Assembly (NCBI GenBank): GCA_949825025.1
Contig: OX463778.1
Location: forward strand, 28,415,265-28,479,264
Reading direction: 5' to 3'
DNA length: 64,000 nt
Source: Siphlonurus alternatus
Lineage: Eukaryota > Arthropoda > Insecta > Ephemeroptera > Siphlonuridae
A model generated the notes under the pieces. The model ran no database searches. It was not told the DNA's origin and was given only the letters and a program-made list of their open reading frames with translations. Shown here piece by piece: positions 32,001 through 46,600 of this stretch. The position numbers and the translations under genes were made by a program. Each line of letters begins with the position of its first letter. Positions within the stretch are counted from its first letter, which is position 1.

Positions 32001-35000
32001 ATAATTTTATAATGAACTTTTACTGCGTTACTGCGATCATGTATGATTCATGATAAATAATTAACAAGCTCTGCATTGACCTCACATAAAAAAAAATATA
32101 TATAGAGATTTGTATCGTAAATTTCTCTGTCTCCAGAGATTTGCTCTTCTTATATATAGCGTCCTATATTCCTACATCTCCAATACTAATTTATCAATTA
32201 TATTTCTGCTTGTGCTATTATAGTAGAAAACTAATTATATCCATGGCCTAGCAGTTTTAAAATATCAGCACTAAAACATCATTATTAGATAGAAGATAAT
32301 GAAAAAAATTTAGAAACCACACCACCTATCAATTTTCCATCAATAAAAAAATCTGATTGTGAGGAGTCCAATTTGTGCACCATCGTGGCGAACACCACAA
32401 CCGCCACCTTATATGAGGCCGTCAGACCTACGCGACACAGCTGCAGCTCTCCGCCCTGGCTAGTACGCCCTCGTGGACCTTGAGAAAACACCGGGCGTGA
32501 GCTGGAGGCTCAGCACACTATAGACCTCAAAGTTATTTTAATCTGCAAAAAAATAAGACAAAAAAAATCCTTTCTTCTTAAAAGATTGTTAAAAGTTTTT
32601 TATATATATATATATACATATATATATATTTTTTTTCCTAGCTCACCTTTTGTCCATTTATTTTCTACATGCACGAACTGAGTGTATATAAAAATCATAT
32701 AATGCCATATAATACATGCGGATCTCATTGACTTGTTATGCATGTTTCTTGGGCTATTTGCTTGAATTTATTTAACCCTGACAGGAGCATTAGTGTGAAC
32801 ATATTGCCTGCCACACAACCGGCTTGAACGTTCCGGCGGACACTTCACCTCCGTCTACTTTTTGAAGGTGTGAGATCACTGCTCGCAAGCGCCGCTCTTT
32901 CCCAGAAGTTTGCTGGCAGCTGAGTCAACAGCCCGGATTCCACCAGCGCACGAATTCTCATCGTTGAACGAAGTAGACTTGGCATGGTGTCGTTCATTAG
33001 GGCCAAAACGCGCAAACCCAACAACAATAATAAAAAAAGAAAAAAGAACTTTAAATTTAATCGATCTAAATTTATATTATTTTGTCTTCTTTCTTTAAAA
33101 AAAAAAGAGAGTGAAAACATTTTCTTTAAAAAGAGAATTAATTACATAATGTTTAGTCTTTTTATCCAATTAAAACATATATATTGGAATTTTTAGCATT
33201 GTTGCGTGTTTAATTGGCTTTGAGAACGCGCGACTTTGAGGTATTTTTGCTTCACTTTGAGGAATTGAGGGAATAATTCTAGCGCATCTCCTGCAGCTGC
33301 TTCGTCAACGGCGTGGCTATAATAGGACTTGCTGCATTAATTTAAGATTAACACAGGAAATATCCAGAAATACAAGCCCTCTGACCTTTTTATATGCATA
33401 TAAACGTTATGAATAATTAGCAAACCGGACTTAAGTTGACTAAAATGTAAAATAGTATTAAAAAGATTTGACTGTGTAAATATTTCCGGTGATCATGTAA
33501 ATTTATCCTGAGTGTAGCCTGCAGCATCCCTGAGCTGGACCAGACTGCAACTGCAGTTTCCATGGCAACAGAGACAGATTATACACGCTGCATGTGATAT
33601 TAACAATGCACCAGCATCTCTGTACTATATGCGAGACAACTCGCTGATTGGATTGTCAATATAATGATGCTGGATGAGTGTAATATATGGCAACAAAAAC
33701 TGAGCTACAATGTGTTTAGTTGATTGGTACACAGTGTATATGATTAAAAGTGCTGTCATCAGCAGATCGTTGGAGCAATCGATCTGCAAACAAGTCACCA
33801 ATCAACATTACTCGAAGTGCGGGTTGTTAACTTGTTATAATAATTTTGAAATCATGATTAAATACTACTGATATATTATCATAAAAGATAGAATGGTAGC
33901 AATATATCTGGTAAAAACTTTTAATTCTGAAACAAAGAAAAAGCGAGCGTATATAAAAACGCTTAATTGAAATTAGAAAAAAAAATAAAAAACGAATTTA
34001 AAAGGTCATTATATATATATATAATGCATTGTATAGTATTTTATATACATAGATAAATAGACTACATAAATTATAAAATTGACAGTGTATACATTATATA
34101 ATAACGGTATCGACTTACAGACTATCTTATTATTCAATATATAGCCCTCTAAAATGCTTTCATGACACATAGAATAGAATCTATTTAGGGCAGCTTCTCT
34201 CAGGGTGTGAATATACTCCGTGTGTATATAAAGTCATCATAGAGGAGCACCATATATATATAATCCCCCTGTGAAGAGGGAGGACGTACGGAGCCAACTG
34301 ACCCCGGCTGACACAATGGAAGAGTGCGGACAAAAGGTTCTCCGGAAGCGTCGGGCGAACTAATCAGGCGCCTCCTTCTTCTGTGGCCGCGTGATCAGTC
34401 GCTCTCTCTCTCCCTTTCATCCCGCTCGAATCAGATCGACGAGTCTTCTCTGATAGACCTGCTGCTGGCTACTGTAATCACGCTTCAATGCAGCTACACC
34501 AAGCTTTGCTCCAGCTTTATCGGACCAAGAACACGCTTCTTACAGTGTTCGTTGTTGGCACAGATAACCTTCGTAATAATAATACCTTCCAAAAAAATAT
34601 AATAATAAAAAAAAATCATTTAAAAGTTAACTAGAGTATTCTGAGATTTTAAAATTTGGTGTATTTTATATTTCAACAGTATTTGGTTTTGATTAAAAAA
34701 AAAAAATGGTTCAGTTTTTAGAATGACAAAAACGAACGCTATTTACACTGATTATATATTGTGGAGAGATAAAATTCAAGTGGTAGATTTTCAATTACTG
34801 TTAGAGATTGCTTGTATTGTAGCTTTGGCACTGTATGGAGAATCCTGCTGTTAACACATCCTAAAAGTATGTTTGATTATTATTATTTTTTTTTGTTTCT
34901 GTTAAGATATATATATCTTTCATTTTTTATTTTAAAAAAAGTTATTAAAAAAGCAGTTAAAAATATTTGGCACGATATATAAACACAATTGTCATTTTTA

Positions 35001-35521
35001 CAATATTTTATACACTAATGTATATACTGTATATATTTTTTTTCATATATGATGGGAAAATATTAAGGTATATATTTTCATCTTTGTAAAAGTAAAATAA
35101 TTCATAAATCTTTTTAGCGCTGAAAGAGTAGAGTAGCCGGCACTTGAAGCCCCACACTATAATAGCAGAGCCTAGTGGTGAGGAGGGATTAGCCTGCTCT
35201 CTTCGTGCAGTCTCCTCGTATATTTACCCCGAGAATCAATCTCGAGGACAGTCTGAGGGGCAAAAAAGACGCCTCGTCAGCGGCTGCTCTTGGTGCTAAT
35301 CCTCCGCCCGGCGTGATGGATCGCGCTCTGACAGCACCGACGACGTTGGCCAGACTCGCGTCCGCTGCACTCCAAGGCAAATAATCCGCCTTTCATGTAA
35401 TATGATCAAAGTTGATGTACGTCGGTCAACTTGCCAAACAAGACAGTGTATATAGTCAGAAATAATCGGTCATGTCTTAAAGTAGCTCGTTATTGATTAG
35501 ATACAGAAACATGCAATACTT

Positions 35522-35559
<38 letters not shown>

Positions 35560-36747
35560 AATTTCATTTCTTTCTCTATCCATTCTGTTTCATTATTTCA
35601 ATATCTCTAAACAAGATAATTATACTTCAATTTTTTTTTTCTTTTTGCATAGCACTGCAAGTAAATTTTCAAAGTAAAAATTCCTTACAAAATATTTCTT
35701 TAGAATCATCATCATGCATTTTCATTATTTCATGCTCTAATGAAGATACATATTCTGCATCAAGTATTGTGATTTTTTTTTTTTATATATAAAATGGAAC
35801 TCAACAACAGAAAAATCTTACAATGTTGTGAGAGGTAATAATGAAAAAAAATAATAATAACCGAAGAAATGAGGATTGAGCGGGGGACCATGTTTCCAGT
35901 TGGCTGCGCGCTTGCCACATCGAGTCAAGCCTGCAACAGTAATCCAAAGACGACTTGCCCATCTCGGAGATTAAAATCGTGCAGCTTCTAAGCCATTATA
36001 CTGCAACCCATTACAGGATAAACTACAGAAAGATAAATTTCCTTAAGACTTAATAATACTAAAATACATTTCCATAACTATAATTCCATAAGATCAAGTA
36101 CAACAAGTTTGCAACAACGAAATATCCACCAACTTCTAGGGTATATTATTTTCTCAGTCGCTCTATTCTTTGCACCAGGGCGTTAATCATAGTTTTTTTC
36201 TTCTCTAACTGAAAGCCCTGGAGTCTAAAATACATTCGTTATTAACTCGCCTCCTCCTTCTCATATCTTATTAACAATTTCACGGACTACATTAACTGTT
36301 TGTTTCAATTTTCGTTGTTCTTTTAAATTAACTGTGTTATGTAATGATATATCTTTAAAATTATAATAATATAACAAACTTTTTTTTAAATAATAATAAA
36401 CCTTAAATTATATTTTAAGTATAATTATTATAATGGAGCTATTTGCATGTCAGACTAACATAATGGAAGGAAAAGTTTCTTGTTGGAGGTACACTGTATT
36501 AAATATTACTTAAAACTACACTGAAAATTTTAATCTATTTCTACCCCTTGCTATATATATACACAACGAGATCTGCTCTTTAATCTGTTCCTCTACAAGC
36601 AAGTGTAGAATTTTAGGTGGCAGAATTTATTTTCTGCATACACTTCGAGAAAATCGAAACGTTTCTTCTGTGACGTTTTAGCAAAATTATTTGAGGTATC
36701 AATAATTATACTAACCATGATTTCAAAACAGTTGTAGTTCATATTAT
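29076..36747. other. Non-coding DNA with the densest set of complex islands
   Basis: No supported gene. GC-richer, non-repetitive islands: 29390-29570, 30530-30740 (with a 12-bp perfect inverted repeat ggagtggtccac, 30553-30564 and 30678-30689), 31070-31230, 31680-31810, 32370-32520, 32810-32960, 33190-33330, 33490-33840, 34240-34570 and 35120-35390. A 32-base A run lies at 35527-35558. The 121-codon ORF at 30417-30782 matches no known family. Confidence 0.45.
33556..33569 (+). promoter_or_regulatory. X-box (RFX-type) motif GTTTCCATGGCAAC
   Basis: The 14-mer fits the ciliary X-box consensus RYYNYY-AT-RRNRAC at every position and is nearly palindromic. RFX factors bind such sites in promoters and enhancers of ciliary and sensory-neuron genes. 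It sits in a complex, non-repetitive island with no gene start recognised nearby, so a distal enhancer is more likely than a promoter. Confidence 0.45.
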
Positions 36748-36866
36748 ATCACTACGTTTACATGATGGTGTTTAATACGGATCCATTGACGACGGATAAT
36801 GCTATTCTTATGAGGCGTCGTCAACGGATATATACGCATTAAACACCGTCATGTAAACGTAGTGAT
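36748..36866. mobile_element. MITE-like inverted repeat element (119 bp)
   Basis: Left arm atcactacgtttacatgatg pairs with right arm catgtaaacgtagtgat. Pairing continues inward over the gtgtttaat / attaaacac and gacgacg / cgtcgtc segments, with a central spacer of about 20 bp. Terminal inverted repeats of about 30 bp with no ORF indicate a non-autonomous DNA transposon. No second copy was noticed in the window. Confidence 0.7.
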
Positions 36867-39800
36867 TATCTCATAATCTGACACACGTCTCCAAAATAAG
36901 AAATATATTGTGTTAATTTTTAACTGGCCGTCAGACACAAAGTTCTTGTGATGTACATTATTAGTAAATAACGCTGGTCCAAACAAAGTTATTCGCGACG
37001 CACTCTTTTGACAGTGTACCATGCGAGGTCGAGGCAAACTTGTGTCTCCCTGAGTACGTCTCCCAGTCCTCGCCGCTCTGCAGGGATTTTATCACTCAGA
37101 TCATCGTGTTGTAAACCACCGTCTCATAAATTTTCTCAGGCCCTTTGGAAGAATACTAAACCTATGAGATATTAGCACGCTTATTTTAGTGAAGCGCGCC
37201 CACCCATTGCGACTTTGAGGTGGGTTTTTTAAAATTTTCGCGCGGGTTGATAGCTTGTCAACTAAAATATAGTTTTATAAGAAGATAACCATCAGGTTTT
37301 TTATGATATTATATATTAAAAATATAAAAACTGTCTTGTCAGAGAAGTCTTGATTATATTTTGATAAGAAACTGACACTAATCGTTTTAAATCTTTTCAT
37401 TTAAAAGTGTGTTTTTTAATCTTTATTGTAAATTTGTCAGCTTCAAAAATTCTTTTCAAATATTTCTATTTTTAGTAGCTAATAAGCACAGCTGATTTAT
37501 GACATGGAAGTATACTTTGTAGATTCTCATAACTTCTTTGAAGGACACCGATATCAAAGTTCCTATGAGAGAGTTATAAAGGTTGTCTGCTAAACACAAG
37601 GTGAGTTTTGGCAAGCCTTGGCAGAATTGAGTAAAAAATTTAAGTTCCTATCCATCCAATCAAGGGACGCTATCAATAAAATTCATGCCAGATTTACGTT
37701 ATTTTATGTCCATAAATGTAAAGTGTTGCCAATTTAAAGCACATAAATATTCATTAGACTAGGAGACAAAAACCTCTTCAACCCTCGTTGTTTCCGCAAC
37801 CACTTGAGGGCGATATGTCCGCCGCAATAATAGACTCGCCTCCCCGTGTGGGGTGCATAATTGCTTGCCTATGACGTAGTAATTCTCTATAGGGGTGAAT
37901 GTGGCATATAGGGGTGCAAGGGGAAAGAACAGATAGAACATTCCTAGCCACATCGCCGCGGGACACCAGACATAAAAATATCAGAAAGAGAAATTTAATG
38001 GGAAATTTTTCTCCCTATATTATATACATAAAGCTTCAGGTTTTTAACAGTTATGTCTTCAAATTATTTTTATTTATTATTTGTACAAAAATAGATTTTC
38101 CATCATGTTTCCATATATATCTAACACTTAATTAAAAACTATTCTTAAAAACATAGAAAATATAAAAACTAATTTAGAAATATATATTTTTTAAAGTAAT
38201 TAAATTTAGTGTTGAAAGCTACTTTGTAGTTGCAGGCTGAGCGAACTGCACACACATGTGCACAGCTGGGACTCTTTAGCATTTATCTTTCAAGAAGCCA
38301 AGTCTTGACTCTATTAAAGAAGAGAGGACTTTTTTTTTTTTTCATTTTTGTCGCGGCGCAGTTGCTAGCACATGCGAGTAATACAATTTGCACCTTATTA
38401 CTCGCCCCTCTCTCTTTCGCGGAGCGCTGCACTGCGACATCGTCAAATAAAAACACACAACACTGGAATTAATGTTATACAAACAAAGCAACAAAAATTA
38501 CACTTCGTTACCTGTTTTGTTATGTTGTTTTTGTGTAAAAATTTATATTCACATTTTTATCCCCTTTTTTAAAAAAAATAATATTAATTGTTTTTATTGT
38601 TATGTAAAATTTTATTTTTGATTTTTATTAATTACAGTAAGTAATAAATTAATTATACTTGTGCAGTCAAATTATCATAAATTGTCCGTTTACAACTTTC
38701 AGTCTCCATGTTTGCAGGTATGCAACTAATTTTATTAATATATTATACATATAATTATACTTTGTAAAATTAGCCCCTTGTGAATATGCAATTCTTGCTT
38801 CACCCGTAGGTGTTGAGCTGATTGCATACCCACAAGGCTTGGAGATTAAAGCAACGAGAATAGATAGCTGCATGCGGATAGACTAATAGCTCCACATATA
38901 TAATCTTTGCTTTTAGTGTATTTTAGCTAATCTAATGGTAATGGAATAAATAAAAATCTTCAATTTTATAATTTTCTTTCAACGTAAGGTTTCATACATA
39001 ATATCATTTCAACCACATTTGGTAAATTACTAAAAGTAATTCGCAAGTTATCAAAAAAAAAAATCGATTTGACGTGATTTGGCTACGTTTGCAGAAATGG
39101 CATTGACAAGTCGATGATGAGCTCAAGAAAAATCAATATATAACAAATCGTATTAAAAGGAATTATTTGTGATTAGCTGATAAAACAACAATACAAATCT
39201 AATTAAAAATATATAGAACAAATAAAGCAACGCTTGCTATAATTTTCTACGTTCATTAACTGTATAAAGTACGGAACCCTCATGACTCATGACCTGAATA
39301 ATAATAAACAGAAGCAATTAAAATATTACATCCACTCCGACAGATACATCATGCAGGAGCAACCGAAAGTGCTACACTCTAAATTAAACAGGTAACTCTC
39401 ATTCCCACAGAAATGCCATATTATACATATTATACCTTTATATATTATATATATAAATAACTATAACGTGTCAGTTTTGTTAATTTTGCATTTTGAAGGT
39501 AACAAGTATTAACAAGGCTGTAAGCGGTCACTTTATCATTGTTTGAGTGTATGCTGTTAATATAATCATCAGTAAAAGTTTCAATAAAGAGGCTAATTCT
39601 ACTTCCAGCCCTTGAGAATTTTTCCATTGTTGAGGCAATCAGATGTTTCTCAAGTTGATTGTATAAAGTGAAACTTGTCGTTGGCTCCTCCGAGACGCTA
39701 ATGCACGCAAAAACATTGCATGTTTTATAATGTCTCATGAATTTACTGCAGCATGTCAGATCAGTTGCTTTTTTATACCTAAAAAAACTATCATAAATTA

Positions 39801-40515
39801 CATGAGTTATGAATAATTAAATTATCATAACGTTTCAAGTATCTCGATTGATTGAGCTTGAGTCAGATATAAATCTGGTAGCAGACATTGTTGAATCGTA
39901 TGCACGGCTTGTATTTCATCTGCTCCTATCACGAACCCGTCACTCCGAATGTGTTGATACAATAAATCGAGCTTTCTTTTGTGCTCAGCGCTCTTCGATG
40001 AAAGTGATAAACTCAAACGACTCAAAGGAGCAAAAAAAAAAAAAAAAAAAAAAGCGTGAGCGTACCTTTTAAATTTTAAATAAAGAAATTCTACTTTGAA
40101 TACCAACACATATTTTAAAGATAATAGTTAAAGATAACTTAAATTTACATAATACGATAAGGAAAAACATTGACTTTTTGTTTGTACAATAATTGAGTTT
40201 ATGTATGAAATACGTATATTATTTAATTCAAAGATATAATTTTATTTATACATGCCATATATTATATTGAATCTAAGATAGAAAGCTGATGCTGGCAATA
40301 TAATTTTATTGCAGCTGACGACACGGTTTCGTCGCCAGAACGTTATGTCAATGTGTCGCTGCTTCTTTGTATTAAACTGGGAACCATATATATTATGTAA
40401 GAAACGATGATGCCGTCCAAGTCACTACAGTCAAGAATTCAAAAGGATGTTACCGGATGTAGTCGGAAGTATACATGCATGGTTTCCCATGAAACTACTT
40501 TTGTAGTCAGTTAAG
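36867..40515. other. Non-coding AT-rich DNA
   Basis: Complex patches at about 36990-37110, 37760-37980 and 38220-38450. The remainder is AT-rich, with a 21-base A run at about 40031-40052. No gene recognised. Confidence 0.55.
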
Positions 40516-40628
40516 GTCATTCCCATTTGTCTTTGGTTTGATGTCACGAACCTTTTCCTTTTTCCTCCAATACAATTCTAATGGGAGGGTCACGTGATGT
40601 CAAACCAAAGATAACTGCCGGGGATGAC
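40516..40628. mobile_element. MITE family C, copy 2 (113 bp)
   Basis: Shares tctttggtttga, gtcacgaaccttttcctt and tcctccaatacaattctaat with the copy at 12772-12881. Its own ends pair (gtcattccc / ggggatgac). The right half is a cleaner complement of the left than in copy 1. Confidence 0.7.
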
Positions 40629-43600
40629 TTAATAACAAGGAAATTTAGAACTGTATGAATTACAGCCATGCACCTTTATTCCTTAAAGAGAATTTGTCAA
40701 AACTGCTTTTTGCACATTTAAGTTACCCCTGGAGAATTGAGATAGTCAGAAAAACAATTTTGACTTCGTGGGGATGTAAAATTAATAAGACTGTAGCTGT
40801 GTCAAGACTTATGATAATCCTCGCCGAGACAAAAGCATCGAGCATTGTCCTCCTCCTCCCAGCAGTAATAACGCAGACATGGCATAGTAAGAAGAAAAAG
40901 TTGTGAGAGGTTTTTGATGAAAACATTGATAAGAAGTAATAGTTTTTCCTTGACATCTTGATTAATAACAGGATTAGAAAAAGGATATTTAAGTATATTT
41001 AAATATATTATAATATATAGCAGGGAGTGACGGGAAAGTATGTACAGTCTGTAGCAAAATAAATATACACCACCATCAGATATTTTTTTTAAAGACAATG
41101 ATTTGATTTGTGTTGTTTTACATTAATTTTATTCTGATTCTTACATCTTAGGTACCCAAAGTGAGTTTTTAACAATGATATATCTAATTATTTTTGCCCT
41201 CAGTCTATTGTTAACTGTCCTTTTCGCGATTTGTAGCATTTATTTTTGACATAAAAAAGCACGTATAAATAAAGCTGATAATCGATCGATTAAATTAAGT
41301 GAGCCATCCTTGTGTTTACGAGAGAGATGGTGGGAACTGTCTATATGTTTTATAAATTGTACTTGTAAACCGACATGTAGCCATACATAATCTGACGTAG
41401 TAATTGATGTATTGCAGAGAAAACGTTGGTGTAATTACCTATTATTATCCATTAATAAGTTAAGTAACTTATTACTATTGTTTGTGAGGTCTAAAGTCTG
41501 CAATTATTATATCAACAGTAAAGACTTAACTATTTTAAAATCAAGATAAATTTAAAACGTAATTATCTAACATAATATAAAAGGCATTAAATATACATCG
41601 TGTTTTTATTCATGAAAAAAGATAGGCTTTTAAAAACAAATGAAAAGTTTATTTAAAAGATTTGAATCTCATGAATACCACGACTGACTGCAAACAAGCG
41701 ATGAGCGTGCGCCCGTTTGCCCTCCTTTGTTTGGTCAGAGAGATGCGTTTAATTAGCCCGATATCAAGATATGGAAATGGGGACCTGTACAGTCAACGAC
41801 AAAAACATTGATTGTTGTCTCGATTTAAATTTATGATACTGCAGTACACTGCACGGTGCGGGACCGCCAACGACGCTGGGGGTCGCGTGGGTCACACGAA
41901 CGTGCGAGTTGAGAACCTTTCACTTGCCTAAGCTCCTTGTCCCACCACTGACCGTAAACCTGAAATTATCCCACGTCTCTAGAACTTTTAGAAGAGCATA
42001 TCGACGTGCAAATATGTACACTACAATTTAAGGGTCACGAAGGTCACGTTAAAGAGATGGAGTTGTATATTACTTCAATTCTACATACAAATTGGTACCT
42101 AATATTGTATAGTCTGATGCTTTTAGTAAATCTCATGTTTAGAAAAATACTATAAATTCTTTATTTTAAATTTATTTCATTTTAAACTATTGAAAATATC
42201 CTTATATAGTTGATTTTATTTTAATATTATACAGTATATTTACAGCTAACTTTAAATTGAAAATCAGACAATTTAAAATCAGTTTTTTTTTTTTTTTTTT
42301 TTTTTTCATGGCGCTGTGTTCTTTTTTTTATAGTTAAAATTCTTTTAAATTACCATTTTTCATTTGTTCTCATTGAAATAAGCTTTCATGAATACATTTA
42401 AATTACAATTAAGTACAAAAAAAATAAAAGTTCAAAGAGCATTTAATTCAAATTAAACAGAAAGTTCTCTCTCTCCATTAAATTAGCTAGAGGACGCTCA
42501 CCTCTCTACTTATGTAATTTTGTTTGTTTTACTTTGAAACTATTTGATCCGACTAGCTTTGACACAGATAAAACCACCGCGGTCTTGCTACGTGTACGAT
42601 GTAAGACTGCCTTTATTAAGAGGCTGTAGAGATCACAGACACAATGTACGCTGCTTCTGCTGCACGGTTGAATGGGCGAGGTGGGAGCTCTTGTGTCTGC
42701 CGTCTGTCTCTCTCGTGCGTCTCTTTGTCTCACCAGCGCTTCTTGCTTGGCACAGCCCCAGACACTTCATGTGAAATAGCTCAGGTGAAACATAAGGCTC
42801 ATATTGCTATGATTTAGCATTAAATTTCATCTTGACAACGGTGTCACCACATGTCATGATGTCGTATTAACGTCTGTCATCTGATCGTACAAACAAGAAC
42901 TTTTAAAGTTAGATAATTCATTGTATTAAATGTGTCGTTACACTTCAAAGGAAGGTTGGACGTAATTAAAGACATTGCTGCAGTTTGTTAAACTTTGGTG
43001 ATGCAAGTACTCTTTCATCACTTTGAATTTCAAATTATTCAAATATTGAGTAATATTTTTCAACATATTAATGCTGGAAAGACAACAGGAATGTAAATTA
43101 TTCCAATATATCATTATTTTCTCGTTACATTTAAAAAAAAAAAAAAAAAAAAAAACTTGCTTAAAATTTAAAATGCAGCTTTAACAAAATTTCGTAATAT
43201 ACAGTATAATAATACTTAAAACAATTTAGCACCATTAGTTAATAATATATTTATGTCAAATATTATTATTAATTACTGTACGTCATTCTCTGTCTCAAGC
43301 CATGCAGACGTTTCGTTTCGAGGCTATCCATTGTTGCTCTACACTTTTCAGTTCAGTTTCGGACTCATTGATTCGTTACCAGTGACTAATGACTGCGCCT
43401 TCGTTGGCTCATCTCTCATTTGCTCCTCCTTTTCTTTTTCTGAAAATCTGTTTCTGTCAGGCTAGAAAAAAAAGCTAAAAAGACCGTCTGAACTACAATG
43501 CTTGCTCACTGTCCAATTATAGAACTGTTTTGTATTAAGAAAATGAAAAAAAGAAAGAAAATACAGACGCACTTGTTCACACTCGAGAAAGTGGGTGCTC

Positions 43601-46600
43601 TATTATATATATATTTCAGGCTTTTACAGTGTTGTACTTCAAAAACTTAACGCACATTTCTTCAAGACAGTTTTGTGAAAAATTAATTAAACGTTATTTC
43701 CTCAAAATCTAGAACAACTCTGATTGTATCTAAATTTTAAAATAGACAAACTGTGAAAAAAAATGTTTAGTTCAATGTTTCCCAAGATGACATTTAATCT
43801 CAAGAAAACGCGAATGATATAAACCATCGAATATCTTGGTGTCAATGGCACGAGAAATTGCATCCCGCCTGGCAAGCCTGCATCTCTTGCAGCACCCAGA
43901 TGGAGCGGGTTGCATAACTCTCACAGCCCAGAGTCCAATCGGGGCTTGGCGCAGTGTCAAATAAAAGCAATTTGCACTATGCCACACCATAGAATCAATT
44001 AATAGACCTTATAATTAACAGGAACTATAAATAGCTTTCAATTTAATGGTAGTGCTAAAAAATAAAAGAAGAAGAACACCATTAATGGATTCATTTTATA
44101 AAAAAAAGTGCTAAGTCTGATACAGTATTCAGAACTGTATAACATCATTCTCAAAGACTTTTCTTCTCATACATAAATGTTTTTTTAATACATGCGCCAA
44201 GTAAAAGCTTCTTTAATGCTATAAAGGCGTTAGTATTCAAATTATCATTTTCCTTTATGGGTATCTTGTTGGACCATAGTAATAGTAGTAGTATTATTTT
44301 GCTTAAAGTTTGGCAATGTGCCATAAAAAGAAAAAGCGTCCATAGAATTTGCAATCATATTCCTTCCTCCTCGGGTATTATTAACACAATTTTCATGATT
44401 TACGATTCTACTTTATATGCAATATTCTGAAAATCATATTACATTTATAATAGATACATAAATTTTCGATATATTGTTCTTTTAACATTTGTGCTATAGA
44501 AAATTGTATTTTAAATGGATTACTTAAAGTAATCTTTATTTTACATAGATTTATAATTCCATGTCACATGGACCAGATCTGTGATGCGAGAGTGGATCAA
44601 GTAGATTGTCACGTGTGTAGTAACACGTCAATTTTGTGTTGAATTAATTGCCGCCAGTTCATCACACAGGGCCTCCTCAATGCGTCGTGTGCTGCGAGCC
44701 CCCCCCCCCCTAGCTTGATGTGCGGCAATTAGCACGGGAGCGCTCGCATCTACAGCGGGAAGCTATCAGATTAACGCGAAAACTCGCAACTATACAAAAC
44801 TCGAGAAAAAAAGTTTTCCTAATCTTAATCTTTCTTTTATAAAAGTTTGTTTTCTCTTTTATTCTCTATCTCTTTTTCTCCCTCTCTCTTTAACTTTAAA
44901 TTTAACTAATTATTTACAATTATACTCCTTTAAATATAAATTAAGTTTAATTGAATTCAATTATTCATTCTATAATTTTTAACTTTACTCTTTTAATGAT
45001 CTAGAAATTTTTGTATATATATATATACCGTATATATAATTATAATAAAACTTAAATAGTAAATTCTTCCAATTATAAAAATTCAAAAGCATCAATGTCA
45101 CTTAAATTTATTAGTAGCTTTTATTCAAAATATTTTTCATAAACAAAGCTAAGATTTACGAGTATTCTTGGCTTTAAGGATTACCAAAGTAAATCCTCAA
45201 GTCGGTTGTGCTGGATTACGGCGGTGTGCGGGCAGGAATGTTGGCGGCTCCAGCGGCAATTGACTGATGGTGGGAGCTAGGGATGCTGCAAGGAGCAAGA
45301 CGCGGTAAGCACAATGCCGCGACGGAATGTCGTCTGCATGGAGACGGACTGACCTCCCACGCTCTCGACGTCGTTTTGTTACGTTTTCTCCACTACGGTC
45401 AATTCAATTGAAGTTGATTCGTTTTTATTAAAGTAAGCATGCACTGTTTAATGTATGATTCATGTTTTAACAATTACATTGTTTATCATCTTCTTTTCTT
45501 ATATTGCAACATCTATGTTATGTAGATTCCTAAAATAACTTTCAATTACAGTCAATTAAAAAATCAACATTTTTTTTTAATGACAACCACATTAGCGGCA
45601 ATAGCAGAGACATATTAGCTTTGCATGAGAATATATCAAATCACAAGGCTATGTAATAGCAGAGATCATATAGTGTAAGCTCTTTGGTAATAGGCTCCCA
45701 ATGCAGTGCCTATTTGACGTATGCTATATAGTATATTCAATACTCAATAAAGGCAAACCCAAAACAGTTGTAAAGTATCTTTTTATGTAAAAAATAATAT
45801 AAATTGTCAATACTATACTATACAGACATGTAATAAGTGCATGTTATTAAAGGTCTCTTCACAATGGAATATGATAGGAAAGTGATCGTTATGAACAGAG
45901 TGAAGACCTACAGGATTGATTGTACTTTTACTGCGAGATAATCTACATTATATGACTTTGATGTTCGTAAAGCCAATTCATTTGATGCTTCTTTTTTACG
46001 TTCTTTAAGGAATACTTAATAAAAAAAATGTTTGAACGTGGTCACAACAAAAGAGCCGAGCAGAGGCTGCTAACTTCACCACGCATAAATACACATCGAA
46101 GATGCGATAACTTTGAGAGACGACAAGAAAGAGAGGGAACAAAAAAGAAGAGAAGATAGGAATTTTCTCTACATATAAGGTTTTATATTTTTATTGTATG
46201 CAAGCCCAGTATGAAGATGAAACGCATTCTAAGCACGCTTCACTGAGGAGGTGTTAATCGCGCTGCCAAGCGGCAGCAAACATCACTACGAGAGAAGTAG
46301 GAGAGTGGCGTAATGTGCTCGTTTGTAGTCGACCGCCGCTTCTGATACAGAACGACTGAGTTAACGATGCCCGCGGATACAGCCGTTCGCTTGTACAACG
46401 TCGTGGCCTGGGTTATAACAAATCCGATTGCCCCCTTGCATTGGGTGAAAAAGAGTTAACTGGTGATGAAGTATGAAAGATGGAAAATCTATTGATACTT
46501 AATTTACAAACGAGGATAAAAATTCAGAAGGAAGGTTGGTCGCCCCCCACCCTCCTCCTTCCCCCACTTTAATTTTTTTTAAGAAATTTAGATATTAAAT

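Noticed and set aside
34224..34366. TATATAAAG followed by acacaATGG and a 15-codon ORF
   Set aside because: TATA-like words are expected in such AT-rich DNA, the ORF is very short and no good donor follows.
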